Shown here: piece after piece, positions 23,059-34,907 of the stretch
Position numbering within the stretch: position 1 is the stretch's first letter
Layout: each line of letters begins with the position of its first letter
NCBI GenBank assembly: GCA_035772735.1
Contig: JASDFA010000020.1
Location: 109,647,501 to 109,711,500 of the forward strand
Origin: Datura wrightii
Lineage: Eukaryota; Streptophyta; Magnoliopsida; Solanales; Solanaceae
Length of the DNA: 64,000 bases
Reading direction: 5' to 3'
The notes under the pieces: generated by a model
Databases searched by the model: none
The model's input: only the letters and a program-made list of their open reading frames with translations
What the model was told of the DNA's origin: nothing
Translations under genes and position numbers: made by a program

Positions 23059-23086
23059 TTCTCCCCCCTTAAGAACATTTGTCCTC
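23059..23086 (-). promoter_or_regulatory. Polypurine tract and GAGGAC of element C
   Basis: On the minus strand CGAGGACAAATGTTCTT is followed by AAGGGGGGAGAA and then the LTR. GAGGAC lies 22 nt from the LTR. Confidence 0.8.
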
Positions 23087-23332
23087 GAATGTACACTGTT
23101 ATCTAGAGGACTACTTACTTTACTTTCTAGAAAAATTTCGGCAGAGTTTCCCCTGTAATATGGACTATAGCAAAAACCTGAAATGCAGAAAAGTCCAACA
23201 CAGGCACTGCACACAATATTCTAGGATCCACTGGATAACTAGATATCAATCTTTCTTTATCATTTACAAACATACAACCATAAGGCATTGTATAAGTAAT
23301 AATACGGACATACCTGTCGCCTGACTAGGCCT
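23087..23332 (-). other. 3' untranslated interior of element C
   Basis: About 250 bases between the chromodomain end and the polypurine tract, with nothing recognisable in them. Confidence 0.6.
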
Positions 23333-26300
23333 AAAATAGGTGAGGGTATCTGACTTTCATATCTTCTTCTGCTTCTCACGTCATTTCCTCACGATTCCTG
23401 TTACGCCACAATACTTTGACAGATGCAACATCTTTAGTTCTCAACCTGCGAATCTGTCTGTCTAAGATAGCTACGGGAACCTCTTCATATGCTAACTCCT
23501 CTGTGACCTGGACATCTTGAACCGGAACTACTGTAGAAGGGTCCCCTACGAACTTCCTTAACATAGAAACATGGAATACTGGGTGAACAGATGCTAACTC
23601 TGGAGGCAAGTTCAACTCGTATGCAACTCGGCCTATTCTTCGCCGAATCTGATATGGCCCAATGAATCTTTGGCTAAGCTTGCCTTTCTTGCCAAACCTC
23701 ATTACCCCTTTCATCGGGGACACTTTCAGATATACCCAGTCATTCACCGAAAATTCTAGATTTCTGCGCCGCATATCTGCATAAGACTTCTGGCGGCTCT
23801 GAGCAGTCAGTAAACGTTCTCGGATAAGCTTTATCTTTTCCTCGGACTGCCGAACAATGTCTGGGCCAACTAATGCTGATTCTCCTATTTCAAACCATCC
23901 CACCGGCGATCTACATTTTTGCCCGTATAATGCCTCGAAAGGCGCCATCTGAATAGCTGAATGGTAGTTGTTATTATAAGCAAATTCAATTAATGAAAGA
24001 TGTTCATCCCAGCTACCCCCAAAATCTAACACACAAGCTCGTAGCATATCTTCGAGCATCTGAATTGTACGTTCAGCCTGCCCATCTGTTTGAGGGTGGA
24101 ATGTGTGCTCAAGTTAATCTGCGTCCCCAAACCTTTCTGAAACGACTGCCAGAATCTAGCTGTAAATTGTGCTCCCCTATCTGAAATGATAGATACCGGC
24201 ACTCCATGCAATCTAACTATTTCTCTGATATATAATTCGGCATAATCCTCAGCTGAGAAGGTAGCCCTCACTGGCAGGAAATGAGCTAATTTTGTCAGCC
24301 TGTCAACTATTACCCAAATGGAATCCTTTCTGCGTCTAGTACGGGGTAACCCTGTTACAAAACCCATGTTTATCGCTTCCCATTTCCACATAGGTATCGT
24401 TATATCTTGCGTAAAACCGCCCGGTTTCTGGTGCTCTGCTTTCACCTGCTGACAATTAGAACATCTAGATACAAATTCAGCTATCTCAGCTTTCATACCT
24501 GGCCACCAGTAGATGTCTCTGATATCGTGGTACATTTTGGTCACTCCTGGATGGAGGGAATAGCGAGCGTAATGTACCTCATGCATGATCTGCCCACAAA
24601 GTCCTGAGACATTCGGGACACAGAGGCGGCCCTTACAGCGTAGCACATCATCCTCGATTATCTGAAAATCTGGCTCCTTACCTTTCTGAATTCTATCTCT
24701 GAGCTGGACTAAATCGGGATCCTCGTACTGTCGTTCTTTTACCTCTGTAATTAATGATGACCCCGCAGAATTCTGAATTACTGCTCCATTATTTTCTGTT
24801 TCCATTACTCGAACGGCTAGACCAGCTAACTGATGAATTTCTTTGGCTAACTTCTGCTTCTCAGGTCGCAAATACGCTAAACTCCCCATTGACTTACGGC
24901 TCAGGGCATCTTCTACAATATTAGCTTTTCTGGGGTGGTATAGAATATTCACATCATAATCTTTTAGCAGCTCCAACCAGTGGCGTTGTCGCAGATTCAA
25001 CTCCCTCTAAGTGAAAATGTACTGTAAGCTCTTATGATCTGTGTAAATATCAACATGGACGCCGTACAGATAATGCCTCCACATCTTCAGGGCATGAATT
25101 ACTGCGGCCAATTCCAGGTCATGGGTAGGGTAATTCTTTTCGTGTTTCCTCAGCTGTCTGGAAGCATATGCAATTACTCTACCATGCTGCATCAACACAC
25201 AACCTAACCCGACACCTGACGCGTCACAATAAACTGAATAACCTTCTGTGCCTTCCGGTAATGCCAACACTGGAGCGGAGGTTAATCTGTCTTTCAATTC
25301 CTGGAAGCTCTGCTCGCATGTCTCGGTCCATTGAAACTTTGCTGCTTTTTGTGTCAATTTAGTTAGAGGTGCTGCAATGGTCGAGAACCCTTCAATGAAT
25401 CTTCTGTAATATCCTGCTAATCCCAGAAAGCTACGAACTTTCGTCGAAGTGGTAGGCCTAGGCCATGACTTAACTGCTTCTATTTTCTGCTTGTCTACCT
25501 GTATACCAGCATCTGAAACAATATGCCCTAAAAAGGCCACTGAGTTAAGCCAGAATTCACACTTCGAGAATTTAGCATACAATTGGCGGTCCTTGAGAAT
25601 CTGGAGCACTGTCCGTAAATGAGTCCGGTGATCAGCTTCAGAGCGAGAATACACCAGAATATCATCAATGAATACTATCACGAACAAGTCCAGGAAAGGT
25701 CTGAAAATACTGTTCATCAGGTCCATAAAGACTGATGGGGCATTCGTTAACCCGAAGGACATAATTAGAAATTCAAAATGTCCATATCGGGTCCTGAACG
25801 CTGTCTTAGGAATATCTCTCTCACGTACTCGGACCTGGTGATATCCGGACCGCAAGTCAATCTTAGAAAAGTATCTGGCTCCCTGTAACTGATCAAATAA
25901 GTCATCAATTCTGGGGAGCGGGTACTTGTTCTTTACTGTAACTTTATTTAGCTGCCGATAATCTATGCACATTTGGAGCGAGCCATCTTTCTTTCTCACG
26001 AATAAAACTGGCGCACCCCACGGTGAAGTACTCGGCGTGATAAAACCTTTATCCAACAAATCTTTCAACTGCTCCTTTAATTCTCTGAGTTCTGCAGGAG
26101 CCATACGATAGGGACGTATTGATATCGGTTGAGTGTCTGGTAACAAGTCAATAGCAAAATCTATTTCCCTTTCTGGGAGAATACCAGGTAACTCATCAGG
26201 AAACACATCAGGGAATTCATTCACCACTGGGACAGACTGGAGTATCAGAGATTCTGTTTGGACATCCTGAACTCTGACCAGATGGTAAATACACCCCTTA

Positions 26301-26899
26301 AATATCAACTTTCTTGCCTGAAGGTAGGAAATAAACCTACCTTTTGGCGTAGCGATACTGCCCTTCCACTCCCGCACTGCTTCTCCTGGGAAGTGGAATC
26401 GGACTGTCTTGGTCCAACATTCAATGTTGGCAAAGCATGGTACTAACCAATCCATACCCATCATGGCATCGAAGTCTATCATTTCTAACTCGACCAGATC
26501 TACTGTGGTCAGACGATCAGCAACCTCTACTGTACACCCGCGGTAGATTCGGCTAGTTGTGATAGAGTCACCGACGGGCGTGGATACTAAGAAAGGCTGC
26601 TGTAATGATTCTGGTACAATACTAAACTTTCGTGCCACAAATGGAGTAATGTAGGACAAAGTAGACCCTGGATCAATCAACACATAAGCAGGGTGTGAGC
26701 AGATGGTTAACATACCTGTCACAACATCAGGCGACGCTTCTGAATCCTGCCTCCCTGGTAAGGCAGATGTGCGACTCGGACCCGCACCTGTACTAGAGGT
26801 CCCTAATCTGCCCCGACCCCTGCCTGCTGAAACTGAGGGCCTGCGCCCAGTCGAAGATGCTATGGCTCGTGATCCTGCCGATGCCCTATCCTGTCTATC
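23333..26899 (-). pseudogene. pol: pol of element C: protease, RT, RNase H, integrase, chromodomain
   Basis: The polyprotein is in one frame with gag. Protease has LIDPGSTLSY (D codon near 26674). RT shows KKDGSLQMCIDYRQLN, YPLPRIDDL and the catalytic FIDDILVYS (about 25650-25675). RNase H has YCDASGVGLGCVL and YTDHKSLQY. A TAG at 25007-25009 (former CAG) breaks the protein after RNase H. Integrase follows with an intact H-H-C-C finger (LHPGVTKMYHD to CSNCQQVK), DRLTKLAHF and ISDRGAQFT. A one-base deletion near 24104 shifts the frame just before the third catalytic residue. The 23376-24059 frame gives the rest of integrase and the chromodomain (ASVKVLWRN), where TGG has become TGA at 23376. 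Its chromodomain would steer integration to particular chromatin. Confidence 0.93.
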
Positions 26900-28108
26900 C
26901 CAGCCCTCTCGACCTCTAGCTGGGCAATCTTTCATCAAATGGCCTTCTTGGCCACAAATATAACATGCGGTGGAGCCATATCTGCATGCTCCAGGATGGC
27001 GTCGACTGCATATAGGGCAAAGTGGTAGGGTATACCTACTCTACTCCGCCCTCCTCTGTAATGGTGAATCTGCCATCTGCGAGCCCCTACCAGTCTCTGA
27101 CTGCCCCCTGCGGCTGAATCTACCCCCCTGGGACTGCGGCGGAGGTGGGGGCCTGGGCGGCCTATCTAACAATCATGGCCTGGGTCCTCCCCGGACCTCC
27201 CTCTGTAACTCAACTGGCCTGTCCCGGCGACGCTGTTCCTGACTGACCCTTCTGATCTCCCGTTGTCGCTGTCTGATGCCCTCAATATTTTGGGCAAATG
27301 CCTGGACCCGAGCAATGTCCATGTCCTCTCGCAAGGTGGCTGTAATACAAGTCTCAACATATTCTGGATTCAACCCCATGATGAAATGGTGCACCCTGGA
27401 TGCCATGGTATCAACAAAGGCCGGTGCGTATCGATCCAAAGAATCAAACCGCAAGGAATATTCCCGAACACTCATGGCCCCCAGCTCTAGATGTAGGAAC
27501 TGGTCTACCCGGGCCTGTCGAATCTCCCGCGGCAAATAGTGATCCAGAAAGGCTCCTGAAAAGCTGGACCAGGTGGGAGGGGAAACATCTCTCCCTCGGG
27601 ACCTCTCCCAGCTTTCATACCATAACACCGCAATATCCCGTAACCGGAATGCTGCCAATTCAACTGATTCGGTAGGTGTGGCATGCATAACCCTGAAGAT
27701 TCTCTGCATTTGATCCAGAAAATCCTGGGGGTCCTCTATTCGGTCCGTGCCTGTAAACTGTGGGGGATTCAGGGCTAAGAACTCTCAGACCCTCGAACTA
27801 CCGAGCCCTCTTGATGACTCCGCAACTGTAGACGGCATTGGCTGACGCTGAGCAGCCATCATCTGTGCTAACATAACTACAGCACTCCTAACCTCTTGGT
27901 CGGAAGGTGTCGGTATAGGGACTGCTGAAGATAATGTCGCCCCAAGTGGCTCCCGACGTGGTGGAGACTGCTGAGGAGGCTGGGATGATGCCTCTGTAGT
28001 GCCCTCTGATCGGGCAGTCTCTAAACGAGGGGGAGGCATCCTGCTGGTACCTTCCCCTACTGAGATATCTAAGCTCCGACCTGTGATAGGATGTTGCTGG
28101 TCTGACAT
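26900..28108 (-). pseudogene. gag: gag of element C
   Basis: This is the capsid-nucleocapsid precursor. The start is at 28108 (MSDQQHPITGRSL), chosen because the upstream part of the frame falls in the leader. After a proline/serine-rich N-terminus the capsid has NPPQFTGTD, ELAAFRLRDIAVLWYESWER and FLDHYLPREIRQARVDQF. The nucleocapsid has a zinc knuckle CYICGQEGHLMKDC (about 26930-26970), with a second Cys-rich CPICSRRHPGAC before it. Three in-frame stops interrupt it: TGA at 27785, TGA at 27173 and TAG near 27043. Each is explained by one C-to-T change (CGA, CGA, CAG). There is no frameshift, so the damage is slight. Confidence 0.9.
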
Positions 28109-28305
28109 TATCTGTAACCAAAGAATATAGTAAGCTTTCAGGGACTCAACCCTATACTGTAGCGCTCTACAGCACGACTGAATAAGAATAAAAGACAACC
28201 ATCCTATCATGCCTTGCAGCCTCCTATCCATAGTATGTGGTGCACAACACATCCATGGACAAGACTCTGCTTAGCACGGCTTGCAGACTCCCTGGGATAC
28301 GACCT

Positions 28306-28317
28306 GCTCTGATACCA
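28306..28317 (-). promoter_or_regulatory. Primer binding site of element C (initiator Met tRNA type)
   Basis: TGGTATCAGAGC on the minus strand, four bases inside the 5' LTR end. This is the usual PBS of Tekay/Del elements. Confidence 0.9.
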
Positions 28318-28321
28318 AGTT

Positions 28322-30898
28322 TGTCACACCCCGCCTTGGGGGGTATGACTGGCACCTGGTGCCCTACTGGAACCTGAACTGCTGGACTGCTAATCTTGGG
28401 CACGTCTGGTGCCTGGCTGGCTCTAACTCATATTTCTGGGAACAAAGGGATATATAACGGCTGTAAACATAGCCCCCGGCCCATTGGCCTATAGCCTCCT
28501 GTACCTGTACTAACAGCTGACCAGAAACACACCAATTCAGGGAAACCTATGCGGGCCGACAAGGCCACCATGCTGTCTAGTTATCTGTAATTCAATCATG
28601 AAGTACTAAAAAGCTACGTGACCGGCAATGTCACCACTACTGGCAAATTATGGCCCCACACGGCCATCATAATAGAAAGAAAGAGTTCTAACAGCTATAC
28701 AACTGCACGACCTCACACGACCGGCTCATCTGACCACAGGGAATATATACAGACTGCAAGCCTCTAGGAATAGCAATAGAACTGATCGGGACAGGGCCCC
28801 GACCTACCCATACTATACAACAAAAAGGAACTGAAATACACCTCTGAAATTCAGCCTCCGGAGGACAGGAGCTGAATACCCGACCGCTGACAGGAATCAC
28901 GTAGTCTCGCCTGCTCGTCTATGAGTGCCTGCAGTCAAGTAATGCAGCGCCCCACCGGGCGTCAGTACCGCTGGTACTGAGTATGTAAAGCAATAACTGA
29001 AAGCAAAGTCTGAAAACAACAAAGTAACTGATAAACTGAAGTAGGAGGAATTAGATTAACTGCCTGATACTGTAAGTCATACCTTTTCTCATTTACACTG
29101 GAAAGAAATAGAAGTCATACCTGGAGACGTATCCCTCTACTGCTGATCTACTCATGTCTAACATAACATGGCATAACATGAAATAGCATAACATGGCACA
29201 CACAAACCTTACCCGGCCCCCATAAGCAGGGAGGTACAACCAGCACAGAATCTACACCCCTACCCCGGTCATCCCATCTCCTATAATAGCTATAAGCATC
29301 CTGCCGGTCCCCTGGGTATGCACTTGGGCTCGCTGAGCCCCTGACTATAACTGTACCTGAGTCCGGAGGACTCCTGAATCAACACCCGGGCGTATACGCT
29401 CGACGGGGGTGTATAAAAGCCGACCAAGGCAAAATATGGGGAAAATGGCATCCCATCTTCGTTCCCTGGGGGACGGCATGCCACTCCGTAGAGCGACGTA
29501 TCCTCGTCCTCTGGTGGACGAGTCGATACAGCTATTAACCCTGGGGCGGTCATGGATGCTAGGTAGTCCAACCCCAAACAATACAACGGTCTCAACTAGT
29601 AATACAATACTGTCTGCATATCTCACATGCTGAGGCCAATAGGGGTAAGGTATCGTATATACTACATACTGAGCTAATGATAGCAATCTGTACGTATATA
29701 ATACGTACTGAGACTGGTAAGTATATATATGTGAATATGGTCTCCTGCCAGGCTGTACTGGGGAAAATGCTATACAAGATAGTGTTTCTGCTGAAAATTA
29801 TGTTGTTTACTGAGTTTCTGTATTAACACGATTTACTATTCCTAACATGCATTCTAAACTTTATTTTAGCCTTCCAATCTATTTCTGAAGTGCTTTACGG
29901 ATATTGCATCACTTTACGGGGTTTCAACTAAATACAATAATATCTTAACATGTCATATTACATCGCATACTGAGCATGCTGAGCGGTTTCTAACACTTGT
30001 GCTGGAATCTATATCGTACTAGTAAGTCTTACGCAAGTTGTAATTTGATGTTTCTAATACTGTATCAATATTCACAATAAATGTAATACTTAACTTCTGA
30101 ACATTCTACTGGTCGGTAAATTACTACACTGCACTGATATTACTTAACTTTCCGAGGGAACGAGCTTTACATACCTTATCCTTGAACTATTCGTCCGTCG
30201 GACGAGGCTCGGCTGGTACTTCAACTATTTCCTCCTAACTGCATTCATAAATACGTCAATTAATACTAAATACAGCTTTATTATAAAGAGCAAAGTTATT
30301 TTCGATATAGTTTATAGCCTAAACTTAGGCTTATCGAAAGACGGTCGAAAACTCGCTATTTTTCAGCGGTCCAGAAGGGATAAATGTTCACTTCACAGCT
30401 AGGAACACATAGACACTAATTTAGAGCAATTCCACTTACCTTAGCTCGGTGGCTCGACGATTCGTCGGCCGTATTTTATGAAACTGAATCCGTAGGAATG
30501 CTCTCTGCTGCTAAATACTTCGGTATCTGGGATTAATTTGAGTTTGGGCAGTGTTTAGCAGCGTAATCGGACGAAAATATATATTCCCTCTTCGGCTTCC
30601 TCTGTTTTGCTGCATTTTCTGGAAATTATATGAATGATTAATGAATTTCAACCGAAGTGGGGTCTTATATACTTGGGCCTGAACCTGGGCAACGTGTCAT
30701 GGAGCCATCGCGGAGGCCTCACCTCTGTGACATGCTGCCATCGCGGAGGGGCTCTGCCTCGGCTCCTCCCACGATGGTTTGACGGGTTTCTCATCCGATC
30801 TTTTTCCCGGCCTTTCTCTAGCACGTATGGCCTTCTAATATGCTTAACCAACGTGCGAATAGGTCATCTAGGTGCCGGGAATTCTACGGGGTATAACA
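28322..30898 (-). mobile_element. 5' LTR of element C
   Basis: 2577 bp, colinear with 20484-23058 throughout. Differences are mostly single-base transitions. Confidence 0.93.
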
Positions 30899-30903
30899 GA
30901 AAC

Positions 30904-31135
30904 GCAAGTGGAGACCCGCGAGTCGCTGCTGAGCTGCCGGTTCTTGACAGAAGACTAGGTGAAATTGCTATCTTCCGCTGCCATACCGATGTTTTGTCGA
31001 TCTCGACCCGTGATGCATAGGTGAAACGCGGGTTCTGGAAGTGGCTTTAATCCTTGCATCCAGACCTGCATTTCAGCCGGCGTTTTGCTGAGCCTGACCA
31101 GTGGTTCACTGGCGAACGCCGCTCAGTGATTTTCA
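30904..31135 (-). repeat. Second internal motif cluster of element B (between PR and ORF3)
   Basis: GC-rich degenerate motifs such as CGCGAGTCGCTGCTG, AGCCGGCGTTTTGCTGAGC and GTTCACTGGCGAACGCCG resemble those in the B LTRs (CACCGGCGTTCCGCCGG at 35956). The cluster continues across the C insertion into 20460-20478. It lies upstream of ORF3. Confidence 0.55.
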
Positions 31136-31889
31136 CCCCCAACATAGCTAACATAATTCCCTCAAGTTCATGACTTACTCACTCACTTCATATTATGATA
31201 TATTCACTCAAGCAACACAACAAAAATAAAAATGATGATTTTCCCTTAAGAAAACGTCACCCTATCTATCATCGGACAAATCATACATTTTAAGCACATG
31301 GGGTTACTCAGACTTCACCCCCAACTATTATGGCAAGCACACAAGTTCAATAGACATTTTCACAAAATAGGTAACTACCCCAACATTCAAGTATTCAAAC
31401 CCCCAACATACCTATATCATAAAAATCATTCAACACAAGAAACTCACAAAATCAAAAATGGGGAAATGGGTATTGAAAATATCAGATGCAGCATGCTCCA
31501 TTTTTTTCAATTCACATTTTCTTCAACAACAAGATTAAAGCAAGGATGTAAATACCAAAAGAGTAGTGAGAAAAAGTACTTAATGGGAGCTTGTGTCTTG
31601 ACCAACTATGGTGTTTTCCAAAGAGTGAGAGCTTCTTTTGCCAAGAGAGAGTTTGAGTAAGAAGTAGAGAAAATAATAGAATGAGAATGAGGGTTTTAAG
31701 GCTAAAGAGAGGGAGTTTAATTGGGTAGCGAAAAGGTGGGTTTTAATGGAGAGAAGTTGGGAATATGGAAAGTTTGGAAATAGAGTATTTGGGAAAGTTA
31801 AAGGTTGTAAGTTAGGTGAAAAGGTGGAGAGAGGAAGTGCTGAAAGGTAAAAGGGTTATTTTGACCGGATTTTTTCTTTTTCTAAAACT
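31136..31889 (-). other. Spacer between two internal motif clusters of element B, possible 5' exon/intron of an ORF3 message
   Basis: No coding sequence is supported. On the minus strand the first part is C/T-rich like a plant 5' leader, and a GTGAGT hexamer (31442-31447) could serve as a splice donor. A TATA-like CTATTTTAAATATT lies just upstream at 31904-31916. Function is inference from the parallel with element D. Confidence 0.35.
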
Positions 31890-32220
31890 GTTACAGGTCG
31901 ATCAATATTTAAAATAGAATTACATACCTCCACTCGCGCCAGACCTACGACCGCCAGTGAGTACCGACGTTTCACTGATTCAAGTGTAGGTGACTTTCTC
32001 TTGGTGCCAGTTCACTATTTTTGAGCTGCGATTGACTGGTGTTTCATGGATCATTATCTATGTTTCACCGGTGAGTCACTGCTCACTCTTTTATTTTCAT
32101 ATTTTCTCTAGGTGTACTGGTTCACACCCACGCCATACCGGCGTACCGCAGAATGCCACTGGCGTTTCCCTGGTGGGATGTCGGCTTTATCTCATTTTTT
32201 ATCCTTCTTCTACTTCTCTT
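31890..32220 (-). repeat. First internal motif cluster of element B
   Basis: It holds many copies of CCGGCG / CACTGGCG / GTTTCACCGGTGAG-like motifs (for example 31953-31980, 32020-32080, 32105-32190). They are of the same kind as the U3 cluster in the B LTRs, but here inside the element, just after the protease and repeat core. Confidence 0.55.
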
Positions 32221-32359
32221 GTGCGATAGGGCGACGAGTCGTGCTTGAGCACCAGCAATTTTCCAGTCTAGCATAGTTGCTATCCTATTTTCCTTCTCCT
32301 TGTTTCTCATCCAATAATCCTACACAAACAAAATCTACAAAGAATCAAGGCATCAAAAT

Positions 32360-32410
32360 GTAAAAACACTTGGGTTGCCTCCCAAGAAGCACCCTCTTTG
32401 ATGTCTTGGC
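32360..32410 (-). repeat. GGGAGGCAACCCAAG core after the protease of element B
   Basis: CTTGGGTTGCCTCCCAAGAAGCACC occurs on the plus strand, followed by TCTTGGCACGA. It is a single copy of the core that is tandemly repeated in A and D at the same place. Confidence 0.7.
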
Positions 32411-32432
32411 ACGATAGATACCTCCTCAGTTG

Positions 32433-32882
32433 TCAGTTTTCTAGAGGGTTATTTTTCGAATCAGCTTCAACATTCCAAATTTCATCTTGCTCTCCTTCCT
32501 CATTGAAGACCCCTATTACCTTGCACTCATCCGAGGGATTGGTGGTTTGAAATACCTTAAAGGTGACATCATTACCACCTACTCTGAACTTTAACTCCCC
32601 TAACTCCACGTCCATCGGTGCTCTTCCCGTGGCTAGTAGTGGGCGCCCCAAAATGATGAGCACCTCAACATCCATTTCATAATCCAATACCACAAAGTCG
32701 GCTGGAAGGATGAACTTATCCACTTAGACCAAAACATATTTTAGCACTCCCATGGGTTTCTTAATAGACCGGTCCATCATCAAGAGCATCATAGTAGTAG
32801 GCTTGGGATTTCCCACACCTAGCTTCTTAAAAGTGACAAGAGGCATCAAGTTAATGGTCTCACCAAGGTCACACAAGGCCTT
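32433..32882 (-). pseudogene. Aspartic protease of element B
   Basis: The domain follows gag directly in the same reading frame. The active-site loop reads CDLGETINLMPL, with E replacing the A/S after D-L-G, so activity is doubtful. A TAG near 32726 interrupts it before VDKFILPADFVVLDYEMDVE and the conserved LIILGRPLLATGRA. The final 32 residues are acidic, and the frame ends near 32433. No RT follows; instead the repeat core and non-coding clusters do. It is the same domain type as in A and D. Confidence 0.8.
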
Positions 32883-34799
32883 TATAAAACACAAAACCCA
32901 ATGGTGCAGGGGATAGTGAACGCTCCAGGATTCTCTCTTTTGAGAGCAAGATTGCTCGCCATCATAGCACTACAATGGTTTGTTACTTCTACACCAACAT
33001 CAACCACTGCCTTTTTATTTAGCAATTCTTTCATGAATTTTGCATAACCCAGTATTTGTAGCAATGTATCCACTAAAGATATATTTATGGACAATTTGCT
33101 GAACATCTCAATGAATTTTTGAAACTGATTGTCCTTCGTCTTCTTTGCTAACCTTTGAGGATAAGGAGGTGGAATCCTAGGCTCTTGACCCATATTGGTT
33201 AAAGCCTCTTTGCTTTTTTCCTCCTCAATAGCCTTCTCGGGGTCAATATCAGCTTCCCCTTCATTAAGTTCTTTAGTATCATCAACAATAGTTGATGCTT
33301 TTGACACCTTATCATTCACACCACTTCTTGTTTTTGGGTCAACAATATTTTTGAACTTAACGTCCCCATCAGCTATCACCTTTCCGATCCTCGTGATGAT
33401 AGTCATATAATGATTGTCCTTCTTGGGGTTACGCATAGTTTTATTAGGGAGAGTCCCTTTCATTCTGGGGTTCATTTGCATGGACAAGTGATTCATTTGA
33501 GCTTTTAAGTGCTTGATAGAAGCTGAATGAGAACTCACTATTTGGGCGAGGTTAGCCACCTCCCCTTTTAGCTCTTTCACCCTGCTATCCATTGAATCCA
33601 CCCTTTTTAGCACTCTAGCCAGTATCTCTTCAATCTTGAAGCTTCCCACATCACTCACACCTAGTTGCAATTGGGGATTTTCAGCCTTCGGAGGGGGAAC
33701 ATATGGGTTTGCATTTCGGTAATAATGTTCCCCATCATTGTTTTGATTATGATTACCCCGTCTGTCATTTCTATCATCCCAACCTTGGTTGCCATGGTTT
33801 TTCAAACCTTGATTCTCTTCCTGTGGGAGCCAAGGGCCTTGATTGGCACTTTGGTACCCTGATCGAGAACCCCCCATTAGATTTTTTATGAATTGGAACT
33901 CTTCCTCGTACCTCAACTGTGAAGCTTCATTCTCATATTGCATAGGACTTTGAGTCCCCACTGCATTAACATTCTTGGACCCAGTTCCTAAAACATGCTT
34001 TTTCATTAATTCGAGTTGGGTCTTCATCTTTTCTAGGGTCTCATCTCTGCATCTGGACAGTCACAACACTTGTACTAGCACCACTTGAAGGTACTTTAGT
34101 GTCCCTCGTATGCCAGACTCGATTTGTTTTGGTCATTCTATCCAAAAGATCCCTGGCTATACCATAGGGATCATCCATGAGGGATCCTCCAGCTAAGTAA
34201 TTAGCCACTGACTTGTTAATGGAATCCAAAGAATGTTAAAAACTTTGAAGGAGCACTACATCTGGTAGCCCGTGGTTTGGACAAAGGGCCACTTTCTTCT
34301 TGATCCGAAGCCAAGCTTCATGTAAAGGTTCACTCAGGATTTGCCTGAAGTTGGTAATATCATCTCTCAGTTGAAACAACCTCGATGGAGGAAAGAACCT
34401 ATCCAAGAAAGGTTTAATCAACTCTTACAATAAAGTGATACATCCCGGAGGAAGTTCCTCTAGCTACATGGTTCCTTCCCCAGTCAAAGAAAATGGGAAG
34501 AGCCTCAATCTGATCGACTCTTAACTTATATTTGTGATGTTGAAAGGTTGACATATATTTAAAATTTTTTGAAGATATCGATTTGCATCTTCACTCTGCT
34601 GACCTCCGAAGATTCCTTTCATTTGTAGAAGGTGTAACACTGTGCTGGTCACGTGAAACACCGCATTCCCTATCATAGCTGGTAGGTGAATGACACCTAC
34701 TATGTCTTGCATCATGGGGTCATCATCCTTGTGGTCCATGTGACCATCCAATGAACCTTCTTGCAAATGTTGGCTAATATTAGCCATCCTAAGAGACAC
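32883..34799 (-). pseudogene. gag: gag of element B (Athila-like)
   Basis: It starts near 34799 (MSLRMANISQHLQ). The capsid core is broken between 34520 and 34421, where a TGG has become TAG in the WLEELPPG region and a frame change occurs. It resumes at 34236-34421 with FLDRFFPPSRLFQLRDD and ALCPNHGLPD. A TAA at 34238 precedes SINKSVANYLAGGSLM. From 34027 a frame of 381 codons is open. It includes a Gly/Asn-rich, YRNANPYVPPPKAE region, a helical EEILARVLKRVDSMDSRVKEL segment with coiled-coil character, and a TKDNQFQKFIEMFSKL motif before protease. No zinc knuckle is seen. It is homologous to the gag of A and D but clearly a different family. Confidence 0.85.
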
Positions 34800-34885
34800 C
34801 CCAAAACAACTACAATTATAAAAACAAAATGCAAGATGCTAAAGTAATTCAAATCAACAATCAACTAGGGGATATCTAATCCTAT

Positions 34886-34903
34886 TTTCCGACAACGACA
34901 CCA
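34886..34903 (-). promoter_or_regulatory. Primer binding site of element B (Asp-tRNA type)
   Basis: TGGTGTCGTTGTCGGAAA on the minus strand, four bases inside the 5' LTR. It is a drifted version of the TGGCGTCGTTGCCGGGGA type. Confidence 0.8.
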
Positions 34904-34907
34904 AAAT

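Larger units (their letters stand above)
20484..30898 (-). mobile_element. Element C: Tekay/Del-type chromovirus nested in element B, complete with TSD
   Basis: The TSD GAAAC is at 20479-20483 and 30899-30903. LTRs of 2575 bp (20484-23058) and 2577 bp (28322-30898) differ by only a few percent, so this is the youngest insertion in the window. PBS, gag, protease, RT, RNase H, integrase and chromodomain follow in the usual order on the minus strand. It carries five premature stops and one frameshift and so is not autonomous. Confidence 0.95.

Noticed and set aside
22799..23072. Arg-rich 86-codon and antisense 84-codon frames, repeated at 30634-31020
   Set aside because: They follow the CCATCGCGGAGG inverted repeats of the C LTR; low-complexity by-product.
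20478..30904. Taking element C as the pol region of element B
   Set aside because: C has its own LTRs, PBS and exact GAAAC duplication, and its pol is chromoviral, unlike the gag of B.
31298..31660. 120-codon plus-strand frame
   Set aside because: Antisense to element B in its spacer region; no protein similarity recognised.
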